Positions 43,618 through 51,964 of a DNA stretch of 64,000 nucleotides are shown one piece after another. The notes beneath the pieces are model-generated. The model was not told the DNA's origin. It saw only the letters and a list, made by a program, of their open reading frames with translations, and made no database searches. Where the stretch lies: contig BAOK01000001.1 in NCBI GenBank assembly GCA_000509225.1, positions 1,364,001 to 1,428,000 on the forward strand, written 5' to 3'. Positions within the stretch are counted from its first letter, which is position 1. Every line of letters begins with the position of its first letter. The position numbers and the translations under genes are program-made. The stretch comes from Parvibaculaceae bacterium Mf 1.05b.01. GTDB taxonomy: Bacteria; Pseudomonadota; Alphaproteobacteria; Parvibaculales; Parvibaculaceae.

Positions 43618-44142
43618 CTACTTCGGCGCAGCGTCCCACAGCAACCGGCATTCTTTGGACATCAAATGGTTAGTGTGTGAGTAGCCAACGAGAATTGCGC
43701 TGATCGGGATTAAAGGCTCACGCAACCCAGCGTTCCAAAGTTTGATTATTTCGTCGGCTGCATCCGCACTCGTCCATTTTTTTAGCCTGGCGTACTTCAT
43801 CTCGGCACCTCTACCGCCAAAATCAGGCGTGCAATTTTCTGGCCACGTTTCCTCAAGGTGGATGTTCACAGCTTCGTGGCTATATCTGGCCAGATAGGCT
43901 TTCTTTAAATCATCAGTCCATCCAGTAGGTATGCTCGCATTGAGATTGGCTTCATCCAGAGCATCATTTTCTCTCTTAGTGATATACGCAACTCGACAGC
44001 ATTCAGCGACCAGTTCCTCGACACACGCATGATCACCAATTTTTAGTGCGCCCCTAACTAGTGGGAGCAACTCGGAGGTTGGAACGCAATGCTCCCTAGT
44101 GTATTCCCCGTTAAGAACACTATTAATCTGCGTTTTGGGCAT
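43618..44142 (-). CDS. Orphan hypothetical protein
   Basis: A 174-residue soluble protein that I do not recognise. It is helix-rich with several cysteines (EELVAECCRVAY, a late ECRLLW) and ends in IPISAILVGYSHTNHLMSKECRLLW. Its A+T content is visibly higher than that of tyrS and rsgA around it, a possible sign of transfer. The start at 44142 follows GGAGGAAGAA; the four residues before it in the open frame are the ribosome-binding site itself. No signal peptide or transmembrane segment. Confidence 0.6.
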   Translation of the reverse strand: MPKTQINSVLNGEYTREHCVPTSELLPLVRGALKIGDHACVEELVAECCRVAYITKRENDALDEANLNASIPTGWTDDLKKAYLARYSHEAVNIHLEETWPENCTPDFGGRGAEMKYARLKKWTSADAADEIIKLWNAGLREPLIPISAILVGYSHTNHLMSKECRLLWDAAPK

Positions 44143-44194
44143 TTCTTCCTCCAATACATGACATCCACATCACATCCTATTGGAGTGACGAATA

Positions 44195-44211
44195 CTGACA
44201 ATAACTGTCAG
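44195..44211. promoter_or_regulatory. Small palindrome between the orphan and VOC genes
   Basis: CTGACA-ATAAC-TGTCAG: perfect six-base arms, five-base centre. It lies 53 bases from the leftward orphan start and about 100 from the VOC gene. Operator function is only a possibility. Confidence 0.3.
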
Positions 44212-44308
44212 GAAACACATCGGCCTTTGCTGCAATATTGAAGAGAGGTCCCTATCTTCTCACAGTGCACAAGAGATTGTGCGACAGTATCAAAGGAGGA
44301 AGACATCC

Positions 44309-44713
44309 ATGACCGACGAAAACCCCAGCATCATCTCTCACGTGTCTATCGGAACCAACAAGTTCGATGAGGCGACAGCCTTCTATGACAAAGTAGTGGC
44401 GACCATTGGTGCCAAGCGGATCATTGAACACGAAGGGGCCGTTGCTTATGGCAATCTGTTCCCGGAATTCTGGGTGCAAACGCCCCATGATGGCGGCACG
44501 GCAGAAACCGCCAATGGCGTGCATTTCAGTTTTTTCGCGACGTCCAAGACCCAAGTCGATGCCTTTTACAAGGCCGCACTCGACGCGGGTGCAAAGGATG
44601 ATGGGGCAGCCGGTCCCCGTAGCGATTATGGCGCGGGATATTATGGCTGCTTCGTCTATGATCTGGACGGCCACAAGATCGAAGCGATGCATTGGGATGA
44701 GAGTGCGGGGTAA
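44309..44713 (+). CDS. VOC family (glyoxalase/dioxygenase fold) protein
   Basis: A 134-residue vicinal-oxygen-chelate domain protein. It has the paired beta-alpha-beta3 layout: ISHVSIGTNKFDEATAFYDKV at the N-terminus, with the His metal-ligand position, then VHFSFFATSKTQVDAFYKAAL and CFVYDLDGHKIEAMHWD at the C-terminus with the Glu ligand. Members include glyoxalase I, extradiol dioxygenases and resistance proteins; no function is assigned. ATG at 44309 follows AGGAGGAAGAC. A paired-hairpin repeat begins 22 bases after the stop. Confidence 0.9.
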   Translation: MTDENPSIISHVSIGTNKFDEATAFYDKVVATIGAKRIIEHEGAVAYGNLFPEFWVQTPHDGGTAETANGVHFSFFATSKTQVDAFYKAALDAGAKDDGAAGPRSDYGAGYYGCFVYDLDGHKIEAMHWDESAG

Positions 44714-44735
44714 GAATTTGATTTGAACACAAGAC

Positions 44736-44827
44736 GTCACCCCCGGACTTGTTCCGGGGGTCCAGGAGCGAATTGCTGAAGCCTATACTTTGTAACCCTG
44801 GATTGCCGGAACAAGTCCGGCAATGAC
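44736..44827. repeat. Paired-hairpin (BIME-like) repeat, copy 3
   Basis: Two perfect hairpins, ACCCCCGGA/TCCGGGGGT (44739-44761, loop CTTGT) and ATTGCCGGA/TCCGGCAAT (44802-44824, loop ACAAG), flanked by GTCA and TGAC. It has the same layout and loops as the copies near 20.4 kb, with different stem bases. It separates the VOC and rsgA genes and may also act as a transcript end. Confidence 0.87.
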
Positions 44828-44877
44828 AGTAGCGTTAGAAGGCAAACTCTTTCGCCAAGTAACAAGACTCCACCAGG

Positions 44878-45936
44878 TCAATCATCCTGCCAGTGGGCTT
44901 TGTCTTTTTTGGCACGCTTGACCATTTTACCGAAGCTGCGGTCGCGGCTGTGACGCTGGGCAAGGGTCTCTGTGTTGCGAACCTCTTCTGCCGCAAGCTT
45001 TTGCCAGCGCTTTAACCGTTCTGCATCCAGGCTGCCGTCTTCAATCGCCACACGAACGGCGCAGCCCGGCTCCTGATTGTGCTTGCAGTCATTAAACTTA
45101 CAAGACACTGCCATTTCCAGAATATCGGAGAAGACCTCTTTGATGCCTTCTTCGACATCCGTCAGCTGGATCTCCCGCATGCCGGGCGTATCAATGAGCC
45201 AGCCACCTTCCGGCAGGCGGTGGAGCGTGCGGCCTGTCGTCGTATGCCGCCCCTTTGAGTCATCCACGCGCACGTCACGGGTCTCGATATCGTCGGTGCC
45301 GATCAGCGTGTTGATGAGGGTGGATTTGCCAACGCCAGAGGAGCCCACAAAGGCAACCGTCTGACCAAGCCCGCACCAGGGTTCCAAGCGTTTGGCCGCT
45401 GTCGCGTCCCTGGCATCCATGGTCTCGACAATAAGGCTGGGATGCAGTCCTGACACAGCCTTGGCAAACTCATCAGGGTCATCAACGAGATCTGCCTTTG
45501 TCAGAATGATGACCGGTGTCACCTGCGCCTCATGGGCGAGCGACATGTAGCGCTCCAACCGCGCGAGGTTGAAGTCAAAATTGCACGACGCCACGATGAA
45601 GAGCGTATCCACATTGGCCGCTATCAGCTGTTCGCCTCGGTGAGACCCAACGGCCTTTCTTTTAAAAATGCTCTTGCGGTCGAGCAGCCTTTTGGGACGA
45701 AAAGTCTCCGGCTCAAGGAGAAGCCAATCCCCCACTGTTGCCTGGGCGCCATCTCCGTCCTTGGAGATATAGGGCATGGTCATGCGATCCAGGTCCACAC
45801 CGATCACATGAATCTGATTGCGATGGACAGACTTCACCCGGGCGGGGATACAGGTCTCCAGATCATCCGCGTCTAATTGACTTGTGAAAAAATTGCTCCA
45901 GCCATAGTCGGCCAGTTCAGAGATTTGAATTGTCAT
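44878..45936 (-). CDS. rsgA: Ribosome small-subunit biogenesis GTPase RsgA
   Basis: A 352-residue circularly permuted GTPase that assists maturation of the 30S subunit. An OB-like N-terminal domain (about 1-100) is followed by the GTPase motifs in permuted order: ILTKADL (G4, near 144), GSSGVGKSTLI (G1, near 199), GRHTTTGRTL (G2) and DTPGM (G3). A zinc site with C and H residues (CKFNDCKHNQEPGC, about 287-300) precedes a basic tail. All expected features are present. It begins at 45936 and a gap of about 390 bases follows. Confidence 0.95.
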   Translation of the reverse strand: MTIQISELADYGWSNFFTSQLDADDLETCIPARVKSVHRNQIHVIGVDLDRMTMPYISKDGDGAQATVGDWLLLEPETFRPKRLLDRKSIFKRKAVGSHRGEQLIAANVDTLFIVASCNFDFNLARLERYMSLAHEAQVTPVIILTKADLVDDPDEFAKAVSGLHPSLIVETMDARDATAAKRLEPWCGLGQTVAFVGSSGVGKSTLINTLIGTDDIETRDVRVDDSKGRHTTTGRTLHRLPEGGWLIDTPGMREIQLTDVEEGIKEVFSDILEMAVSCKFNDCKHNQEPGCAVRVAIEDGSLDAERLKRWQKLAAEEVRNTETLAQRHSRDRSFGKMVKRAKKDKAHWQDD

Positions 45937-46278
45937 TATGGTTCACCAGCTTCTGTCCGCACGCACTGGGCAGGACAGAGAGAAACATGCCGACGACCGG
46001 GTCCATAGGAACGACGAGCCATCGGGATTGGGGCTGGTGCGAAACAGAAACTGCGAGGAAGCGCATCAAGGGCCTGCATGCGCGAGGCCCTGGTTCGAGA
46101 CACGTTCACTCAATGCTCCACTATTGGTTCACACCAACGGTCTGGGAGACACTGACAATCATAAAAATCCCTTCCGCCTTTTCGGCTTACTCATCGCTCG
46201 CTTGGCGAGCATGCCAACAATTCCCGCTGAATATACTGCGCTTTGCGTTTCTTGTCAGGCGTGAATTGCCACGCAAAA
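45937..46278. other. Intergenic region without a supported gene
   Basis: Two overlapping rightward open frames exist here but lack a family, a ribosome-binding site and coding-like composition. A small hairpin GCTCGC/GCGAGC lies near 46195-46210. I see no tRNA or regulatory RNA that meets the fold. Confidence 0.5.
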
Positions 46279-46302
46279 GCCCGGCAACTTACGATGCCGG
46301 GC
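46276..46302 (-). terminator. Terminator of the ferritin-like gene
   Basis: On the minus strand GCCCGGCA (46302-46295) pairs with TGCCGGGC (46286-46279), followed by TTTT then GCG. It lies 27 bases after the stop at 46330. Confidence 0.75.
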
Positions 46303-46329
46303 CTGGTTTTTCAGAAGACGCTGATGCGT

Positions 46330-47466
46330 CTATTCAGCAGCTGTTCCCGACAGTGCGAAGATCGCCTCTTTGCCATCCCCGCCATTGATTTCTTTGAGGT
46401 ACTTAATGCCTTCTTCCGCGATGTCATCCCCCACCATGCGATCCCCTTCCGCATAAAGCTCCTGCATGTCTACATAGGCTGCATAGTGGGGTGCTGTGCG
46501 GTCGGTAATGATGCCCGCTTTCAGGAGTGTCTTGATAAGGGTGCGGAAAATGCTCGTCGACTTGCGCATCTGGCGGCGGGCTTCCTTGTCGCCCATCGCT
46601 TCCATCAGGGCTGATTGCACCCACTGCCAATCGAGGCCGATTTTGGCGTACATGTCCTTTTTCTGCTCAGGGCCGCTCGAATTGCGGAAGAGCATCATAA
46701 AGACTTCCAGCGCCCAATCTTCAATCTGGTCGCGCTCTGCTTCCGGCAGGTTCGGCACCGTGCGGTCCGCCCAGATTTTTCCGAACTTGTGATGGAACGC
46801 TTCATCGGTCATCACCAGCTGCATCAGTCGGGTGAGTACCGGGTCTTTGGCGTTAGAATAGAAGCTTGCGAAGGTGCCCATAGCGAGCCCCTCGAGGACC
46901 ATCTGCATGCCCACAAGCTTCTTCCAAACGACAGGTGTCCCCACCAGTTCTACAAGAAGCTTCTCAAGCACCTGCCCGCAAGGCGTCGGGCTGCCCCACC
47001 GTGCTTTGATGTATTGCGAGAAGCCTGTGACGTGGCGGGCTTCTTCGCGCGTTTGGTTCGCCGCATATTCCTGCGCGCCCGGGTCGCGCATAATGTGGCA
47101 GAGCGAGGCGGAGAGATTGAGCGCACCCTGCTCCCCATGAAGAATGGACGACATGGTCCAGCGTACACTCTCATTCACCAGGAAGACTTTCTGATCCTGG
47201 TTGAGCTTGTCCGACACTGCCGTACGCAGTTCCAGGTTCATGTCTTCAGAAATGAGCATGTCCCGCTCAAGGTCCCACGGTGTCGAGAAGTCGATATATT
47301 TAGTATCGAGCGGATCCCAGAAATGATCGTGGGTCGCAGAGATGATTTTGTCGAACGCGGTTGATCGGCTGCCATAGCGGTCAACTTCCATCATGGCGGG
47401 AAAATCATCCGGTGCGACCGCATCATATGCCGGGTCGATGGTCATGTTTTTTTGATTGTCAGACAT
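46330..47466 (-). CDS. Ferritin-like diiron oxygenase-type protein
   Basis: A 378-residue helical protein of the ferritin-like/R2-like fold. Candidate iron ligands are Glu in HGEQGALN, the pair EEARH (about 141-145), Glu in MVLEGLAMG and DEAFHHKF (about 222-229), giving the ExxH-type four-helix diiron site. It likely activates O2 to oxidise a lipid or hydrophobic substrate; related proteins of unknown function occur in Parvibaculum and sphingomonads. ATG at 47466 follows GGAGGAGGG at a somewhat long distance. A large inverted repeat lies 32 bases upstream, and a terminator follows the gene. Confidence 0.83.
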   Translation of the reverse strand: MSDNQKNMTIDPAYDAVAPDDFPAMMEVDRYGSRSTAFDKIISATHDHFWDPLDTKYIDFSTPWDLERDMLISEDMNLELRTAVSDKLNQDQKVFLVNESVRWTMSSILHGEQGALNLSASLCHIMRDPGAQEYAANQTREEARHVTGFSQYIKARWGSPTPCGQVLEKLLVELVGTPVVWKKLVGMQMVLEGLAMGTFASFYSNAKDPVLTRLMQLVMTDEAFHHKFGKIWADRTVPNLPEAERDQIEDWALEVFMMLFRNSSGPEQKKDMYAKIGLDWQWVQSALMEAMGDKEARRQMRKSTSIFRTLIKTLLKAGIITDRTAPHYAAYVDMQELYAEGDRMVGDDIAEEGIKYLKEINGGDGKEAIFALSGTAAE

Positions 47467-47497
47467 TAACTGGGGCCCTCCTCCAAGGTCTTCAGTC

Positions 47498-47572
47498 GGT
47501 GTGGTGAATTTGAAATACGCATAACATTTGACGGCACCTGCGGTGGCGTATTTCAAATTGGATCACCACACC
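47498..47572. repeat. Large inverted repeat upstream of the ferritin-like gene
   Basis: The left arm 47498-47520 and right arm 47546-47572 pair over 23 bases (GGTGTGGTGA plus ATTTGAAATACGC), with a four-base bulge in the right arm and a 25-base loop. It lies in the promoter/leader zone of the leftward gene starting at 47466. It could be an operator pair or an RNA hairpin in the leader. Confidence 0.8.
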
Positions 47573-47590
47573 AGAAACATAAACTTGCTC

Positions 47591-47660
47591 GTCACCTGTA
47601 CGAAACTGAAGTTCGTTCAGCGGGTGCTGAGAAATGAGACGAACTTCAGTTTCGGGTGAC
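47591..47660. repeat. Second large inverted repeat, perfect 16-base arms
   Basis: CGAAACTGAAGTTCGT (47601-47616) pairs with its exact complement at 47639-47654. Outer arms GTCACC (47591-47596) and GGTGAC (47655-47660) extend the stem past a four-base bulge, and an inner hairpin TCAGC/GCTGA (47617-47630) sits in the loop. No gene is encoded. Confidence 0.85.
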
Positions 47661-47723
47661 TAGAAATGACGATAGCGTCACTTTAGGCCTGAAATCATGT
47701 CCAAGCCAAATATCGGGTCGGCA

Positions 47724-50700
47724 TCAAGGCTGGGGCGCGGGCGGTGGCACCGGCAAAGCCCCATTTTCTGCGGTTGTTGGCGCTTCTGGCTCCATGACTT
47801 CGCCAAACTCAAAGATTCGGCGCAAGAAGCCAGGCGCGAGTGCCGCCAGCGGATTCACGGTGATGACCGGCTGATCGGTCGTGCCCCGCATGGCATAGGT
47901 CGCCGCGAAAATGCCTTCGCCATCTCTGCCGACTAAAATGTCGCCAAGGATTGGCACAGCGCCAAGCGCAGAGTTCAGCGTATAGGCTGGAACAATGGTC
48001 CCGTTCAGATCGAATATGCCTTCTGCGCGCCCGACCTGCCCTTTGATGGTCAGGCCGATGGCCGGTCCGCTCATCGTGGCATCAAGCACGTGGAACCGTT
48101 CCGTCGTCATCTGGAACGGCATATCAAGTTTCACGAACCGGATACCTTCGCCCTGAAGCGTATCGCCAATGCCGGTGAGGGAGCCAACTGTCAGCAGGTT
48201 GGCGAGAAGCGGCGCGTTCACGATCCGCAAATTGTCGACCACCGCATGGCCGTTCAACGGTGCGCCCGGTGCCATATCATCAAACGTACCGCTCAGGGTA
48301 AGCCGGCCGCCACGCATGCTTTCATACATGTCGATGCCTCTTAACACGCGCCCGGCATCGTCCGACTCCGCCATCAACCCCCGTCGCCCTTCCGGTGTCG
48401 GTGTAATGGTTGCCAAAAGTCTGGCACCGCCTTCGAACTCACCGGAAACGACCAGGCGTTGCGTTTCGCCCTTCAAGAGCAAGAGATCAACATCAACATT
48501 CTGAGTGCGCACGCCGCCGTGCGCCAAAGTGGTCGGGAACCGGGCCGTCAAGGAGATGTTTGTTTCCTCTTCCGGCAGGATCTCAGGGAGAGGCGCTACT
48601 TCAATCTCGCCGGTTGCGTCAGCCTGCGCTTCAGTCTCCGGTTTTGTGGTTTCTGTCGCCGAAGCGGCTGCGGTGCTGCCTGAGAAGAGATTGGTAAGAA
48701 CACCTCTTGCATCAAACCGGGGGCCCTCTGCATGCATCTCCAAAACACCATTCTCAAGGCGCATTGCCCGAAAGCTTGCCTCTGTCTCTGTGCCAAGGCG
48801 CGCGTGCGGCAGCACAACCTCCAGAACGTCGCCATTGTCGGCGAGCAAAACCGAGCCGGAGAGATCTATCTCCGCTCCTGCGATCGCGATCGCGTTGAGC
48901 CTGATCTTTCCTTCGTCTTCAAAAAGGAGGTTGAAGCGTCCTTGAGCGGGTGACCCTGCTGGCTTCGACCATAAAATCGTTTCCTGCTTCAGCACCGCAT
49001 CGGTCAACATCATTGCAACAGTGCCGTCGACAAGATCGGGCCCCGATCCCCGCACGGTCACATCGGATGTAATTGGGCCATTGACGATTGTCCCGACACG
49101 CAGACCCAGCGCATCGCGCTGGTCATCATCGGTTGTGCTCAACAGGCGGAAAACACTTGAAGGTTCATTGCCGCTCTCGAAAGTCTCGTCCCATGTCAGG
49201 TTCACCGGCACCCCATTCAGCGTGATGGGTCCTTCCGCCTTCAGCCCCTGACGTTCGACCTGAATAACCAGTTCGCCTCCGTCAATGGAGACACCCTCAA
49301 TAACATCTGGCAGACCGACCTCACGGGCGATGGCGCGGCCAGAGAAACCGACATCGTCCATCGTCACATCTTTAGCAAGCGGAAGCGTCAGCGATGCCTG
49401 GACTTCGCCATACCCGCCGACGATGGCCGGGTCCATTCCGAAACGCGATATGAAGCCCAGCGGCTCATGATCCAGCAGGGCGAGCACGGTCGCTGTCGCG
49501 CCTGCAACATTCATCTCAATTTCACCGGGGCCACCTTTTATGTGCAGGGCCGTGGCGGCAAAATGCCCGGAATTGATCTGCAGCCGATCACGGGCGATGT
49601 CGATATAGGCACGGTCCACCCAGGCGTCGAAACGGTCGCCCTTCAGGTGTCCCCGTCCGCCCACACGTTGGAGAGGCGGCAGCTCACCCAAATATTTTAC
49701 TGTCGCGCCTGACATGGCGAACTCAAGATCAAGGGCCTCGTCAGGCAGCTTCTCCTGCCGGTCCGCCGCCGCAATCATGCCGCCTGCAAGATCGATATTG
49801 ATGCGCGCACTTGTGATTGTTCCACCGCTTACATTTTCAGAGAACCATTCACGGGCTCCCTTTGCCAACGGCACAGGCCAGATGTCCCGTAGACGCGCTG
49901 TCAAAATATTGGAGGCTTCGCCTTGGGCAGTGATGGCGGGCGACTCTGGATGATCGGCTATCCTGCCGGACAGCGCGAGCACACCCTCCCCAACCCGGAT
50001 CGACAGTGCGCTGATATCAGCGGCAAGATTGTCAAAGTCCAACCGGCCCGCAAAAGAAATAGCGTCAATATCGGCGACGCCCTCGGTGAAGCCCTCAATG
50101 TCGAGGAAGAGGTCTTTCGCATTCAGCGCGACGGTCGCGCCGGAGATATGAAATCCTTCCGGCTGATCGTAAACCGCGTTGCCGCTTACGGTCCCTTTAT
50201 TGTTTCCGGCTTCAAATTCCAGCCGCTTGAGCAACAAGATGTTCTGTTCCGGGTCAAGCGTCAGTTCTGCGGTCGCCCCGTCGATTGCGAAAGGCTCTGA
50301 CCGGTCGGGCAGGTGAGCTGTTCCAGCATCAACCGTGAGGTCCAATTCAGCGCCCAGCCAGACACCATTCTTCCCGATTGTGACGGTGCCATCGCCAGCG
50401 ACAGGGGCATCCAGCAATGCAAGGTCAGAAAAGACAGGAGAGTTGCGCGCAAGGGCCGCCGGTACAAAACCACTTCCTTTCACGTCAAACCGCACCCGAT
50501 CAGCCCCGGCGGGCGCACTTCCCAACATTTCCAGATCCAGGCGAGCTTCACCCGCGAACAGCTCTGCATCAAGGTAGGCTGTTACACCGTCGAGGCTTCT
50601 GCTCAGCTCAAGGGTCGCATCATCTGTTTGCCACTCCACCTGGTTCACTTTGTCGATGAAGCGCAAGGAACCGCTGCGAATACCAAAGGACTGCAGCTCT

Positions 50701-51209
50701 CCCAGAAGTCCGTCGTCGCTTGGAGGTGCTGCCAGTTGCGTCATCACATCTTCAAGACCGATCAAAGCTTCTGCATCCGCCTGATCAGGATCGTCAGTGA
50801 GCGACAGTTGGACGCCAGTGTCTGGTCTGCGCACGATCGCTGCGCTGACGCCAACCAGTTCCACACTTTGCAACGCCACATTTCCGCGGAGCAGTGATCT
50901 AGCTCTCAAGTCAATCCGGATTTCCGGGACAGTGACGACAGGCTCGTCTGCCGCGTCATAGAGCTCAGCGCCTAGAAGGCTGATTACCAGCTGCCGGTCT
51001 TCAGGAACCCAGAGAAGCATTGTGTCTTGCAGCGTCAGCCGTCCCTGTTCCAGCTCGGCGTTGGCCTGTTCCAGGATCGTCTCATTGAGAAAGCTGAGCG
51101 GAACTGGCCCGGCGGCCAAACGCCAGACAAGCAGAGCGAGCAGGACCGTCGTCGCCGTCACAAGGACGCCGAGCGCTTCCAATCCGTATTTGACCGCTGG
51201 CCGGATCAA
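47724..51209 (-). CDS. Giant AsmA-like / YhdP-type envelope protein (DUF3971)
   Basis: A 1161-residue protein anchored by an N-terminal transmembrane helix (about residues 13-35, LGVLVTATTVLLALLVWRLA). A long run of repeated beta-sandwich-like segments rich in Asp/Gly/Leu follows, and it ends in an AsmA-like C-terminal domain (RAEGIFDLNGTIVPAYTLNS near 1080) and a Pro/Ala-rich tail. YhdP and its relatives bridge the inner and outer membranes and are linked to phospholipid transport and barrier function. The start is TTG at 51209, with GAGGCGG eight bases upstream; no ATG in frame is nearby. The size fits a YhdP-type protein. Confidence 0.9.
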   Translation of the reverse strand: MIRPAVKYGLEALGVLVTATTVLLALLVWRLAAGPVPLSFLNETILEQANAELEQGRLTLQDTMLLWVPEDRQLVISLLGAELYDAADEPVVTVPEIRIDLRARSLLRGNVALQSVELVGVSAAIVRRPDTGVQLSLTDDPDQADAEALIGLEDVMTQLAAPPSDDGLLGELQSFGIRSGSLRFIDKVNQVEWQTDDATLELSRSLDGVTAYLDAELFAGEARLDLEMLGSAPAGADRVRFDVKGSGFVPAALARNSPVFSDLALLDAPVAGDGTVTIGKNGVWLGAELDLTVDAGTAHLPDRSEPFAIDGATAELTLDPEQNILLLKRLEFEAGNNKGTVSGNAVYDQPEGFHISGATVALNAKDLFLDIEGFTEGVADIDAISFAGRLDFDNLAADISALSIRVGEGVLALSGRIADHPESPAITAQGEASNILTARLRDIWPVPLAKGAREWFSENVSGGTITSARINIDLAGGMIAAADRQEKLPDEALDLEFAMSGATVKYLGELPPLQRVGGRGHLKGDRFDAWVDRAYIDIARDRLQINSGHFAATALHIKGGPGEIEMNVAGATATVLALLDHEPLGFISRFGMDPAIVGGYGEVQASLTLPLAKDVTMDDVGFSGRAIAREVGLPDVIEGVSIDGGELVIQVERQGLKAEGPITLNGVPVNLTWDETFESGNEPSSVFRLLSTTDDDQRDALGLRVGTIVNGPITSDVTVRGSGPDLVDGTVAMMLTDAVLKQETILWSKPAGSPAQGRFNLLFEDEGKIRLNAIAIAGAEIDLSGSVLLADNGDVLEVVLPHARLGTETEASFRAMRLENGVLEMHAEGPRFDARGVLTNLFSGSTAAASATETTKPETEAQADATGEIEVAPLPEILPEEETNISLTARFPTTLAHGGVRTQNVDVDLLLLKGETQRLVVSGEFEGGARLLATITPTPEGRRGLMAESDDAGRVLRGIDMYESMRGGRLTLSGTFDDMAPGAPLNGHAVVDNLRIVNAPLLANLLTVGSLTGIGDTLQGEGIRFVKLDMPFQMTTERFHVLDATMSGPAIGLTIKGQVGRAEGIFDLNGTIVPAYTLNSALGAVPILGDILVGRDGEGIFAATYAMRGTTDQPVITVNPLAALAPGFLRRIFEFGEVMEPEAPTTAENGALPVPPPAPQP

Positions 51210-51493
51210 ATCTATTACCGCCTCATTCTCGCTGCTTAGTGTCTTTGGGTAGATCAGCCTGCAGCCTCAGAGCGCCCAATCATCCCGTCACAGACGCCCA
51301 TGGCCTTCACCATCAAGGTGCCTATCGACTCTTTCCTTAGATGTCTCATAAATATGGCACCAAGGTGTTGAAATATCTCAAACTCCGCTAGTTTCTGCCG
51401 ATGAAATTGACGAAGAATTGAGCCTTCCTGTTCGCCTCCCCATTCGCGGCAGCCCCCGTTTGCTGACGCTTTCTATGAAAGAGACCTGAAAAT

Positions 51494-51964
51494 ATGGCCA
51501 AAGAGCTTAAAGAGGGCTTGAAAGCCCCCGCCTTTTCCCTGCCCACCGACGGTGGCGGCAAAATCCGCCTGGCAGATCTGAAAGGCCAGAATGTTGTGCT
51601 CTATTTCTATCCCAAAGACATGACCCCTGGCTGCACAACGGAAGCTATTGATTTTTCTGGACATGGCGCTGCCTTCAAGAAGGCAAATACGGTGGTGATT
51701 GGCGTATCAAAAGACAGTGTCGAGCGACATGACAAGTTCAAAGCGAAACACGATTTGACCATTACCCTCGCTTCGGACGAAAGCGGCGCGATGTTGGAAA
51801 AATATGGCGTCTGGCAGGAAAAGAAGCTCTACGGCAAAGTCTTTATGGGGATCGTGCGGTCAACCATCCTGATCAATGCGGAGGGCAAAATCGCGAAAAT
51901 CTGGCCAAAAGTTCGGGTGAAAGGGCATGCAGACGACGTTCTGGAGGCTGCGAAGGCCCTCTAG
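51494..51964 (+). CDS. Bcp-type peroxiredoxin (1-Cys form)
   Basis: A 156-residue thioredoxin-dependent peroxide reductase of the Bcp/PrxQ group. The peroxidatic cysteine is C47 in PGCTTEAIDF. The resolving cysteine found five residues later in E. coli Bcp is isoleucine here, and no other cysteine exists in the chain, so it must work as a 1-Cys enzyme. The rest (FYPKDMTPGC, VGIVRSTILIN) is typical. The DUF455 gene follows with no gap: its ATG comes straight after the TAG stop. Confidence 0.93.
   Translation: MAKELKEGLKAPAFSLPTDGGGKIRLADLKGQNVVLYFYPKDMTPGCTTEAIDFSGHGAAFKKANTVVIGVSKDSVERHDKFKAKHDLTITLASDESGAMLEKYGVWQEKKLYGKVFMGIVRSTILINAEGKIAKIWPKVRVKGHADDVLEAAKAL

Noticed and set aside
46080-46130. 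tRNA-like TTCGA motif
   Set aside because: GGTTCGAGAC resembles a T-loop, but no D-arm, anticodon arm or acceptor stem can be paired around it.
45930-46388. Two overlapping rightward frames (152 and 108 codons) after rsgA
   Set aside because: They have no ribosome-binding site or family, one runs through the terminator of the ferritin-like gene, and the composition is not coding-like.
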